From Hygrophila difformis (Eukaryota > Streptophyta > Magnoliopsida > Lamiales > Acanthaceae), in the NCBI GenBank assembly GCA_030278955.1, contig JAOANR010000013.1, positions 43,374,191 to 43,438,190 on the forward strand: a stretch of 64,000 nucleotides of DNA, given 5' to 3'. The translations under genes were made by a program, and so were the position numbers. This document shows positions 10,428 through 20,900 of this stretch, piece by piece. The notes under the pieces are model-generated. The model ran no database searches and was not told where the DNA came from. It was given only the letters and a program-made list of their open reading frames with translations. The first letter of the stretch is position 1. Every line of letters starts with the position of its first letter.

Positions 10428-12574
10428 AACTGGGAATATGTTTCCTCAAAATCAATTCCCGGTCGTTGTGAAAAACCTTGGGCTACAAGCCTTGCCTTAT
10501 ATTTGGCAATTTCATTATTTTCATTTCTTTTTCTCACAAACACCCATCTGTAGCCAACAGGCTTCACATTTTTTGGTGTTTGGACAATAGGGCCGAATAC
10601 TTTTCGTTTATTCAGTGAATCTAGTTCAGACTGAATCGCATCTTTCCATTTTGGCCAATCATTTCTTTTCCGACATTCTTCAACTGATCTTGGTTCAGGA
10701 TCCTCGTTATTTTCCATTACATCGAGTGCAACGTTGTATGCAAAGGCATTATCAACGTTTGTTTCTTTTCGGTTCCAACATTTCCCAGTATTGATATAAT
10801 TGAAAGAAGTTTCAATAACTTCATTTTCTTCTGGGTGAATATTTTCAGGTTCAACCTTTTCGGGGGTTGAATCAATTTCTCCTTCGGGAGTATCATCTGT
10901 GATTGATTTATCACCCATATGGATAATTTTCTTCTTTCGTGGATTTTTATCCTTGGAACCCAAAGGCCTACCACGCTTCAGGCGTGCAGTAGGTTCATTT
11001 GCACTTGGAATTTGCCCTTCTGGGACATTTATATTGGCTGGTGCATTTGCTGCATCATTTATATATGATTTTGTGACTTTAGCAGCATCATTAAAAGCAT
11101 CGGGTAATTGATTTGCAATTCCCTGCAAATGCACAATTCTTTGAACTTCAAGTTCGCATTGCCTTGTACGAGGATCAAGGAAATCAAATGGACTTTGCCA
11201 AGATATTTCCTTTTTCAGTTGATCATTTCCTCCCCCTAATGTCGGGAATTGAGTTTCATCAAAATGACAGTCTGCAAATCTTGCAGTAAATAAATCACCC
11301 GTTTTTGGCTCAAGATATTTAATAATCGAGGGTGATTCATACCTGACATATATGCCCAACCTTCTTTGAGGTCCCATTTTTGTGCGTTGTGGTGGCGCAA
11401 TCGGTACATAAACCGCACACCCAAAAATTCGCAAGTGGGATATATTGGGCTCCTTTCCAAACACAATTTGTGTAGGGGAGTAGCTATGATAGCTTGTCGG
11501 CCTTATTTTCACAAGTGCGGCTGCATGCAATATAGCATGTCCCCAAGCAGAAACAGGGAGTCTTGATTTCATTAACAAGGGTCTTGCAATTAATTGCAAT
11601 CGCTTAATAAATGATTCTGCCAGACCATTTTGCGTGTGCTCATGAGGCACAGGATGTTCAACAGTAATTCCAATCGACATGCAGAAATCATCAAATGCAT
11701 GTGATGTATATTCTCCAGCATTATCAAGGCGTATTTTCTTTATCGGATGATCTGGAAACTGTGCTCGCAATTTTATAATTTGTGCAAGTAATCTTGCGAA
11801 TGCCAAATTGCGAGTTGATAATAAACAAACGTGTGACCAGCGTGATGACGCATCAATTAATACCATAAGGTACTTGAAAGGTCCACACGGTGGATCAATA
11901 GGTCCACATATATCGCCTTGAATTCTTTCTAGGAATGTAGGGGATTCAATTCCCACTTTTACTGGAGATGGTCTGGTTATCAATTTCCCTTGTGAACAGG
12001 CTGCACAATTGAACTCATTTGGGTTCAATATCATTTGCCTTTTCAATGTATGGCCATTTGAATTTTCAATAATTCGCCTCAGCATTACACTGCCAGGATG
12101 CCCAAGTCTATCGTGCCAGGTAATAAATTCACTAGTAGCTTTCAAGCCTACTAGGTTATGTATTTCTGCGGCACATATTTTTGTATAGTATAAGCCAGAG
12201 GAGCAACATGGCAATTTTTCATTCACAAATTTTTTGCCATTTTCAATTCGAGTTATCAAAAGATACTCGTGATCTGCCTCTTTTGAAGTTTCAATGTGAT
12301 ATCCATTTTTTCGAATATCATTGAAGCTCAGTAAATTTCTTCGAGCTTTGCGTGAGAACAAGGCATTTTCAATTGCCATTTTTGTCCCTTCAGGGAGAAA
12401 TATAACAGCTCTACCGGAGCCTTCAATGCATTTTGCATTACCGCTTATAGTTTTCACTGCGGTCTTTTCCAATTTTAAATTGGAGAAATAGCTTTTGCTT
12501 TTCAAAATGCTATGCGTTGTTGCACTGTCAATGAGGCAGATATCATCTCCGACTTTTGAATTTCCAGCATCCAT
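10415..12574 (-). pseudogene. Copia pol, 5' part: protease, integrase, start of RT
   Basis: An open frame of 719 codons. In order: aspartic protease (LIDSATTHSI, a D-S-A-T variant of the usual D-S/T-G triad), the GAG-pre-integrase zinc-binding segment (HDRLGHPGS...CAACSQGK), the integrase core with the acidic triad (GDICGP, RLDNAGEY, GLAESFIKR), a basic linker, and the start of RT (WKDAIQSELDSL, YKARLVAQGFSQRPGIDF). It ends in a stop a few codons after EETYS because of the single-base frameshift shared with the next segment. Everything upstream of the shift is open. Confidence 0.92.
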
Positions 12575-12746
12575 TTCTTTACAAGAATATAAGAATGTTA
12601 TTAAACATCAGCAATATAAATATTATTAATGCAAAAGCATATTTATATTATACATGGATAATAAAAGGGAAGTATAAGATATCATTATTTATATTAAACA
12701 GGAATTATAAAAGACAAGTAAAATATATATATAGCTATATAATATA
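12575..12746 (-). other. AT-rich spacer between copia gag and pol
   Basis: 172 bp of strongly AT-rich DNA between the gag stop and the first pol methionine. On the coding strand it is T-rich and ends TTCTTGTAAAG just before the pol start, which resembles a plant 3' splice site. Some plant copia elements make a short gag RNA by splicing or early polyadenylation here; whether this one does is inference. Confidence 0.5.
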
Positions 12747-13784
12747 TTATTTAGTAACAGTATCTGGCTCAACAAAATCATCAGCTTCCAGGTGCGTGAT
12801 ATTATCATTTAATATATCATCATAAGTATCATCGTGGGCATTATGGTGTGCTTCAACACCTGATCTTTCTTTTCGTTTCGAGGCCTGATACAGTTCAGCT
12901 AAGTGTTTAGCTGTGTGGCATGTTTGAGCCATATGGCCTTTAATTCCACAACGATCACAAATTTCATCATTTTGTTTATGCTTTCTTGCATAATTTCTTT
13001 GTTGTGGTTTGTAAGGCCTTCTGGTATCATATCTGCGATTTTGCTCAAATCGAGGCTTATTTCGATAATTATTTTGACGAGATGATTCACCTCTGCCTCG
13101 ATTGTGATACCGATTTTGGCCACGATCATCATTTTGATTTTTAAAGTGCCCACGATCACGCACATATTTCGATGATTGAGCCGCGTTCACCTCAGGGAAC
13201 GGTTTTGCACCTGCGGGCCTAGATTCATGATTTCTCAACAACAATAGGCTGTTTTGTTCAGCCAATAATAAGCAGGTGATAAGATCAGAATATCTCTGAA
13301 AACCTTTTTGACGGTATGTCTCACTCAATACTGTGTTTTTAGCATGAAACGTAGAATACGTTTTTTCAAGCATTTCTGCTTCAGATATCTTTTGCCCACA
13401 TAATTGCAATTGGGCCGTAATTTTGAACACAGCAGAATTATATTCCCGGACTGTTTTGAAGTCCTGAAGTCTCAGGTTTGTCCAGTCATCAAGGGCTTTT
13501 GTAAGCACCGTCTTTTTAAGATTATCATATCTTTCTTTCAGCTTTTCCCACAATGCCAGTGGGGATTCCACAGTCACGTACTCCATTTTAAGTGCCTCTT
13601 CGATATGATGGCACAAGAAAATCATGGCTTTTGCCTGATTTTGATGACTGGGATTTTTGCCTTCGGCAATAGTATCTTCCAGACCCATTGAAGTAAGATG
13701 CATTTTTACATCTCGGGCCCAGGACATATAATTGCTTCCTTCAACGGTTAAAGGAGCAAATTCCTGCTTTGCAAGGTTAGCCAT
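12747..13784 (-). CDS. Copia gag (nucleocapsid/capsid) protein
   Basis: 345 codons, uninterrupted. The N-terminal part has the plant copia gag pattern (NYMSWARDVKMHLTSMGLED, then ALWEKLKERYDNLKK and WTNLRLQDFKTVREYNSAVF). The C-terminal third is rich in Arg, Asn and Gly and ends in a CCHC zinc knuckle CDRCGIKGHMAQTC (C-X2-C-X4-H-X4-C), which binds retrotransposon RNA. It has its own stop codon, so gag and pol are separate frames. Confidence 0.93.
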   Translation of the reverse strand: MANLAKQEFAPLTVEGSNYMSWARDVKMHLTSMGLEDTIAEGKNPSHQNQAKAMIFLCHHIEEALKMEYVTVESPLALWEKLKERYDNLKKTVLTKALDDWTNLRLQDFKTVREYNSAVFKITAQLQLCGQKISEAEMLEKTYSTFHAKNTVLSETYRQKGFQRYSDLITCLLLAEQNSLLLLRNHESRPAGAKPFPEVNAAQSSKYVRDRGHFKNQNDDRGQNRYHNRGRGESSRQNNYRNKPRFEQNRRYDTRRPYKPQQRNYARKHKQNDEICDRCGIKGHMAQTCHTAKHLAELYQASKRKERSGVEAHHNAHDDTYDDILNDNITHLEADDFVEPDTVTK

Positions 13785-13861
13785 AATCTTATTGAAAGTT
13801 TAGAAATAAGAGATTATACCTCAAATGATAATCTGGACAGAGTCTCCTCGTGCTGATAACG

Positions 13862-14253
13862 TGTTATAGAAATAACTATCTTTATTTATGTATGTGTACA
13901 ATAAAATGGTATATGGCTTATTAGCTTGTGTTTATAGTGGAAGTATTGTAATGGAAATTGGGATTAAATGGTGAAAGAAAGGAAGTTTAAAGGTGAGATA
14001 ATAAAATGGATAAAGTGTAATAATTATGGCTATGAAATGAAACAAGTATTAAGCTTGCATAAAATTTTTTCTAACTTAACTTCTCAATACATTACATAGG
14101 CTATTTATAAACTTTTTTATCCTCTCACTATTTACTAACCTCATAATCAAGGCATATACATTTCAAGACTTTCACATGTCTAACCTTATGATCAAGGCAT
14201 GAACATGGATGTTGAACACTAGACATTCACATGTTTTGTTTACATGCATAATA
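13862..14253 (-). repeat. Copia 5' LTR, with putative primer-binding site beside it
   Basis: 392 bp, same sequence as the copy at 8553-8944 as far as I can read. Just inside it on the coding strand is GTTATCAGCACGAGG, the expected place of the tRNA primer-binding site; I do not assign the tRNA. Element promoter and RNA start should lie in this LTR. Confidence 0.93.
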
Positions 14254-14537
14254 ATTTGCCTTTTTTTGGCATCAAAAAGTGACGGCCAGAAGGCACATCT
14301 ATCCTCTTTTCATATTTGCATTTCTCAAAATATAAATTTTCTAACCTCCAAACGTAGCTTAGAAGATTTTCCAAGATTTTTTTTCTTAAAAAAATAATAA
14401 GACAAGAGAGATAAAATTGAAATATGGTAAGTTGCCTAATCTAAGTTAGGTAAAAATGATAATCCACACGGGGCCCACAAATGAACCAAAAAGTGGTCCT
14501 AAGTTCAACTAGAATCTATTCTATAGTAATAATAATA

Positions 14538-14782
14538 TTTCATCCTCCCAACTTATTTTTGACTCTATTCATTGTTCAACATTGACTCTATATTATTATA
14601 AGTATATATATGGAAAAAATAGTCGAGTTCGGTCTTGATAGATTCATCTAATCGTATAGTTTTATAATATATATTTTACATAATTTTTACTTGTATATAT
14701 TTTTGAGATATTAACGATTAAAAAAAGTGCATTGAATTGTGTGCAGAAATCAAACAAGACATTTCAAATGGGAATGAGGGAA
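14538..14782. mobile_element. Degenerate TA-flanked MITE (~260-bp family)
   Basis: The interior keeps the family order (GTTCAACATTGACTC, ATAGTCGAGTTCGGTCTTG, CATCTAATCGTATAG, GTGCATTGAATTGTGTGCAG), but the ends have decayed (TTTCATCCTCCC ... GGGAATGAGGGAA). Confidence 0.6.
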
Positions 14783-15129
14783 TAATACTTTTATTTGTTT
14801 AATGTTTTTTATCTTTATTTTTATTTTATTTTTGGTTCCACGCCAACAGATAAACTAAAATGAATCAAGTGTTACAAGTAGGTGAGTATTTAGATTATTC
14901 ATCTCTTCTAAAAAACAAGAACTTAGCATCCAAAAAAATGTAAATTCAAAACTTCTTTTTCTTTAAAAAAAAAACAAAAAAACAAGGGTATCTTTCGTTC
15001 ATGTCTAACATTTATTAGAGTGAAAATAATTTAAATCTCATCATGATTTAGAAGCCATTAGTTAAATTATATATATGTGGAAGAGTGGGAGTTAAGGGCT
15101 TTAGATAACAAATAATTTAAATTTCTACA

Positions 15130-15826
15130 AGAAGGGGCCGTTTGGAATGGCTTATTTTGAAGTGCTTTTGGCTTTTGCTTCTGCCAAAAGCACTTTTGAA
15201 GGAAAATGAGTGTTTGTTTTGGCTTTTGGGAAAACGCAAAAGCACCCCGAAAAGTTGCAAAAGTGCTTCTGGGAGAAGCAACCCATGGGTGCTTCTCCGA
15301 AAAGCAGAAGCCAAAAACACCTAATAATGTGTGCAGAGTCATAAATGCCCCTATTAATTTATTTTAATTACACTATAAATATATACTACTCCATGGGTAC
15401 TGTTGACTAATGAGTACTGTTCACTTATATACTTTGACTTAAAGTTTTCTCATGGTTATACAAGTTAAAATATGACCAAGTGTGATCTTGTTAGATTCGT
15501 CTCGTCTTGTAGATTTTAAATATCGAACTTTTAGAATTTTTACATGTACCGAATTTGAATTATTAATGGTTTAAAATGTGCATTGGACTGCGTGCTGAGT
15601 GAGTCCGTAGCTATCTTTTAAAAACGGAGGAAGTATTATATATAAATACCATATCCTTTTTGGTAATTTACACATTTCAAAAGCACTTTTCACTTTTACA
15701 TATCCAAACACACTTTTGAAAAAAACTGCTTTTCAAACATTCCATCCAAACACAAAAGTTACATGCTTCTGCTTTTGGCTTTTACTTCTGCCTCTGTTTT
15801 TTTTAAAAGCCAATCCAAACGGGCCC
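15130..15826. mobile_element. MITE with long inverted repeats, split by a nested MITE
   Basis: Ends GGGGCCGTTTGGAATGGCTT and, complemented, GGGCCCGTTTGGATTGGCTT. The arms contain many AAAGCACTTTTG / CTTCTGCTTTTGGC units. A second, TA-flanked MITE sits in its middle. The target duplication is ambiguous (possibly only AAG), so hAT versus PIF/Harbinger cannot be settled here. Confidence 0.6.
15389..15633. mobile_element. TA-flanked MITE (~260-bp family) nested in the 15130-15826 element
   Basis: The right end AAAAACGGAGGAAG and the family core (GTGTGATCTTGTTAGATTCG) are clear. The left end is altered (CTCCATGGGTACTG). TA occurs at both borders. Being inside another element, it is the younger insertion. 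Confidence 0.7.
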
Positions 15827-15828
15827 TA

Positions 15829-15852
15829 AGTTTTTTTTTTTTTTTTGCTTAA

Positions 15853-15889
<37 letters not shown>
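15829..15889. repeat. Poly-T / poly-A inverted run
   Basis: About 18 T, a short GCTTAAC spacer, then about 37 A. It could form a long A-T hairpin and is likely unstable in length. Confidence 0.8.
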
Positions 15890-15891
<2 letters not shown>

Positions 15892-16332
15892 TTAATGTAT
15901 TTGTTGTTTAAATTTCGATTGCCCATTTTAGTGCATAGTTATATCATCATGAGAGTTTCCACTTTTCATGACATATGAAATAATTTTGTTTTACCAACCA
16001 AGATAGCTCACAAACCTAATAAGTTAGTTATATAATTCTGCAACGTCTTAATCTGCCAGTTGTATGAAGATTGGAATTTTTATAAAAGACTTGTAGGTCC
16101 ATATCATACTTTACTGTTCATTTCTATAGAAAAATGTATCAGGTATTTCATCAATATAAACATGTGATTATCCGGATTAAGAATTTGGTGTGCCCCTTAT
16201 GAAATTCAAAAACTAAAATGTGCCATGTAACAAGTTTCAATCTTACTAGAATTTATTTTTCATGACATTACTTAAATAAATAAATAAATACTATTAGTGT
16301 GCATGCCATATATAGCCCTCAATGGTATTTTT

Positions 16333-16493
16333 TTTTTTGGAAGAGCCATTGAAGACCTGGAAAGGGGTGGTGGGAGCCCATGCCACACAATTACAAAGGG
16401 GAATAAAAGGGAATGATAGGGGGGCGGTGGGGATCGAACTTCCAACCTTCCGTTGGAAACCTAGAGACTTAACCACTTGGGCTAAGTCCACAT
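16333..16493 (-). mobile_element. tRNA-derived SINE with 17-bp target duplication
   Basis: A 161-bp minus-strand SINE bounded by CCCTCAATGGTATTTTT (16316-16332 and 16494-16510). Read on its own strand: box A TAGCCCAAGTGGTTAAG, box B AGTTCGATCCCC, the shared middle CCCTTTTATTCCCCTTTG, the segment CTCCCACCACCCCTTTCCAG, then GGTCTTCAATGGCTCTTCC and the A tail. The last 25 bases resemble the 3' end of the LINE at 16820-22161, a possible donor of the retrotransposition machinery. The long intact duplication points to a fairly recent insertion. Confidence 0.88.
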
Positions 16494-16821
16494 CCCTCAA
16501 TGGTATTTTTGAAAAGTTAAGAAGTTAACCAACTTGGGAGCTATATCCAAATTTTATAGTAATTGATATATAATATAGAATTTGGTCACCCTATGCAGCG
16601 CCCCTATTCAAACATTCGAGTTGAACCAAGCTCGAGTAATGGTGTATTCGATATTTTGACATTCGACTCTATGTATGAATACTCGAACTCGACTAGTTTG
16701 AGTTTGATTTTTTAATTATTACATCTATGTGTTTTTTTTTTAAAAAAAAATATTAAAAATTTATAGAGCTATGGCTTCAGGCACAATTTAATTTGAAATT
16801 CAAATATTGGGTTAATTAGCA

Positions 16822-17949
16822 GTGATGCGGTGGTCTCGCGAGTTCAACCCGGAGACAACTGTTGTCAACACGGTTCATACTTGGGTTCGGCTCCCGGGAC
16901 TGAAGCAAGGGTTCTACAAAGAAGACATGTTACGTGCCATTGCCTCGGCTTTGGGCACCGTTATGAAAGTTGATAAAAACACTCTTGCAGTTTCACGTGG
17001 TCGTTATGCTAGGGTGTGTATCGAAATCAATCTGGACGAGCCTCTTATTGGCCAACTTGATGTGGAAGGGGATATTATCAAGGTGGCGTATGAAGGACTA
17101 CACATGTTGTGTATGAAATGTGCACGGTATGGGCACCTCCAAGAACGTTGTACGGCTCCGCCGAGGCGACCTCCACCCCATCAACCGTCGGCAGCTGAAG
17201 ATCCGGGGCATACGCTGTTGACCACCAAAGAAGGAAATGTGCATGCAGCGGGAAAGGAAATCCCTGTAAATCAGGGTGACAATGCCAATAATTTGGGAAC
17301 TGCCAATCCTATTTTAGGAAGGCAATCTGCTGTTGAGGAGGCCACGGATGGAGAAGATATGCATGTGGGGGAATGGATGATTGTGCAAAGGCGTAAACCA
17401 CGTGCAAAAAATGCTGGTAAAAACCCTAATCTGTCGGGCCAAGGTCGCACGCCAGTGGGCCAAGGTCGCTCTCCAGTGGGCCAAGCTGGACGTCGACATG
17501 CAGACAACACAAGGCCGGCTCAAAGACCTGGGAAAGCCATTGATCCCTCTTCGGCCTTAGTTATCTACACGGATTCGGATAAACTTCGGGAAGCTCCTCT
17601 CGGACGGCCCAAGAAGTTTATTCATAGCAATAAGCGTGTTCGCATGGAGGGGGATGCCACTCACGAACAGGATACTGTGGCTAAAGTTGTTCCAACCCAG
17701 GAGACATCACCAACTCCTGCCGTGGAAGGAAAATCAACGACGGGAACTGATCAAGAGGAGACAAAAGAACCTGAACAACAATATGTTGGCCTCCCTCTCA
17801 CTGCTGCAGATCTCTCCTTCCATGTTGGAAGGGGTGATGATGAGGAAATGGATACGAGCCAAGACTCGGATCCAGATGATGATGGCGATGACCTTGCTGT
17901 GGCGGATCCGGTTCAGGCTCCAGGAGTGGACTCGACTATGCAAAGTTAA
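16822..17949 (+). pseudogene. LINE ORF1 protein, N-terminally truncated
   Basis: 375 codons from a GTG, or 374 from the next ATG. It begins in the conserved FNPETTVVNTVHTWVRLPGL segment that normally follows the DUF4283-like N-terminal domain, which is missing. A CCHC knuckle CMKCARYGHLQERC (about residues 97-110) follows, then a low-complexity basic and acidic C-terminal half. It would bind LINE RNA in the intact element. Without the N-terminal part this copy is probably not functional. Confidence 0.85.
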
Positions 17950-17976
17950 GTCTGACTATCTTTTTCACATCTATTA

Positions 17977-20900
17977 TTGTTTATGGATTTTCGCAACTTG
18001 AAGATTTTATCTTGGAATGTTGGAGGGATTGGAGGAAAACAATCCAAGCTAGTTTTACTCGACATGCTACGTCGGCTTAAACCCGACGTTATAATCTTGC
18101 TAGAACCGCAAATCCCCTTTGATAAATGTCAGACACTATTTTCCCGGGCGGGCTACACTCCAATCAACATACAGGAAGCTATCGGACGGTCGGGAGGGAT
18201 TTGGATATTGGCAAATAATGGAAACCGATTCCAGATTCAGATCTTTGATACTCGCAACAGATTGATCACTGTCCGTTTGTCGAATGGCACAACTACGTGG
18301 CTCGCTTCTGCTATCTATGCCTCTCCTCGATATGGGGAGCGTAGCCAGGACTGGGATAATATACGCCAATTATCCGCCATAATCGACGAGCCATGGATGA
18401 TTATTGGGGATTGGAATCAGATTATATGTTCTTTGGACGTCCGAGGAGGGTTATATAATGTCGGAAGAGCTGAGGAGCTAACGAATGTATTTTACGATTG
18501 TGGCCTGAACACAATCAACTCCCAAGGCAGCCTATTCACTTGGTCCCGAGCGAGCTTATTCAAACGGTTAGACCGAGCTGTCGGCAATTTAGCTTGGATC
18601 TCTACGTTCCCATTTGGTTTTGTGCAAACCCTCCCCAAGCTTGCTTCGGACCATTGCCCGCTGCTGTTGAACTGTGGCAAGGCACCTGGGAATTCCTCTC
18701 CCCTCTTTAGGTGGGAAGCTTCCTGGTCATTGTGTGAAGAATATAAAACGGTGGTCACCACTGCATGGATGGCTCCGGCCAACTCCATTTTCCAGCAGAT
18801 CAGTAAGGTCACGGAGGCATCCTTGGAATTCAATCGTTCGCATGGGAAGAATTTTAAATGGCGAAAGCTCAAGATTCTTAACCGGCTAGCGGGTATTGCT
18901 CGTACTCTTGAAAGTGTCGACTCTATCCGACTAACTCTCCTGGAAACTGAACTCAAAAAAGAATATGAAGCCATCCTTGCGCAAGAAGAATTGCACTGGT
19001 TTCAACGCTCACGTGAGAGGTGGGTGCGACTGGGAGATCGTAACACCTCCTATTTCCATGCGCGGGCTAATGCTAATCGTCATCGGGATAGGATTCATGG
19101 CATCCAACTCTCGGACGGGTCATGGTGTGAAGATGAGTGCCTTATTCGTCAACACACTTACAATTATTTCTCGGAGATCTTTGCCAGGCCAAATCAGACA
19201 GTCTCGACTAGAGGGGATGATGGTGTCGATTTTGCCATTCCGCCGCTTCACCCCATCACAGCAGATACCGCTGCTACTACCATGGCAGAGGTGTCGGAAA
19301 TGGAAGTTGAAAATGTTGTAAGAGACATGAGCAGCTACTCGGCGCCGGGGCCTGACGGGATGCCGGCTATATTTTACAAGAAGCATTGGGACGTTGTTGG
19401 GAATTCTGTGGTGGCCTTTGTTCGACAGGTCTTCACTGATCAAGCTATTCCTGATAATCTTGCTAGAGCATTTATTTGTCTCATCCCAAAGATCCCCTCG
19501 CCGGTGAGCTTGAAGGACTTCCGTCCGATCACCCTATGTAACGTTCTCTACAAGATGGTGACTAAAATACTAGTTACTCGTCTTCGACCTATACTTCAGG
19601 CTACTATATCCCATGAGCAAAGTGCTTTTCTCCCAGGCCGGGGCTCGGTTGACAATGCAATAACGCTACAGGAGATTATGGGCTACCTTGCATTGAGCCG
19701 TTGCAAGTCTAGAGGAGTCGTGCTTAAAATTGATATCGCTAAAGCCTATGACAATGTCCGGTGGGACTTCTTAGAATCATGCCTCCACGAGATGAACTTG
19801 CCGGAGGCTTGCATCCGCCTCATTATGAACTGTGTCTCATCTCCCTCATATTCGATTATTTGGAATGGACGACCCTTGGATGAATTCCGACCTGGTAAGG
19901 GTCTACGCCAAGGGGACCCTATATCGACTTACTTATTCCTACTGGTGATGGACAAATTATCGGTCATGATTAGAGATCTAGTCCGTCGGGGAATATGGCA
20001 ACCAATTCGGCTACCGGGGTCAGACATTGGCATATCTCATTTAATTTTTGCAGATGATCTGATCTTGTGCTCCACGGTGGATCGCCCCAGCGTCCAGTCA
20101 GTTGGCAGAGCCCTTCAGGTCTTTGGGGAGGCTTCTGGCCTTAAACTCAACCCTCACAAATCTAGTGCCTTCATATCCCAGTCCGTTCCGGAATCTACTC
20201 GCCTTTGGATTTCTACTCACCTGCATATCCCCTTGGTGGAAAGTCTTGGTCCATACCTGGGTTTTCCTATGTTAACCGGGAGGCGTCGCTGTAGTGATTT
20301 CGACTTCATCCTGCATAGAATTGATGCTCGTCTTGATGGTTGGGCAAGCAAACTACTCAATAAAGCGGGGAGACTTACACTTGGCCGTGCGGTTCTGTCC
20401 GCTATCCCCACGTATTTCATGCAGATTCATTGGATTCCGGAATCCGTGTGTTCGGCTATTGATCGTAAGATAAGTCGTTTCTTATGGAAGGATAAAACTG
20501 GCAAAGGCATTCATCTAGTCAGTTGGACAGCAACCGCCAACTTGAAAGCGGTGGGAGGCCTGGGTATACGCCGCTCTCGGAATATGAATGTTGCGCTACT
20601 TGGTAAATTACTATGGGACGTTCTCCACTCTCCTCAGAAAACCTGGGTGCGATTGATGCGGGAGAAACTTGCTGATAGAGATGTGCTATTGAACCCTCCT
20701 GCCCCAGGCTGTTCTTGGACTATGCGATTATTGAACAAAGTGATCCCGCTTCTCCGGGAAGGTTATCGATTCCGCCTTGGCAATGGTATGTCTTTGTTAT
20801 GGTCTGCTGGTTGGCATCAGGCGATGCCACTTGGCCCCCTCCTACCTTATGTGGCGGTACAGGATCTTCAGTTGACAGTTAAAGATGTAATTGTTAATGG

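Larger units (their letters stand above)
8553..14253 (-). mobile_element. Ty1/copia LTR retrotransposon, near-intact, very young
   Basis: A 5701-bp element on the minus strand, flanked by the 5-bp duplication ATTTG (8548-8552 and 14254-14258). Its two 392-bp LTRs show no difference when read base by base. Order on the coding strand: 5' LTR, gag, AT-rich spacer, protease-integrase-RT-RNase H, polypurine tract, 3' LTR. Integrase before reverse transcriptase defines Ty1/copia. LTR ends in the coding orientation are TA...CA rather than TG...CA. The only lesion seen is one missing base in pol near 10430, so this copy would need Pol supplied in trans. Confidence 0.95.
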
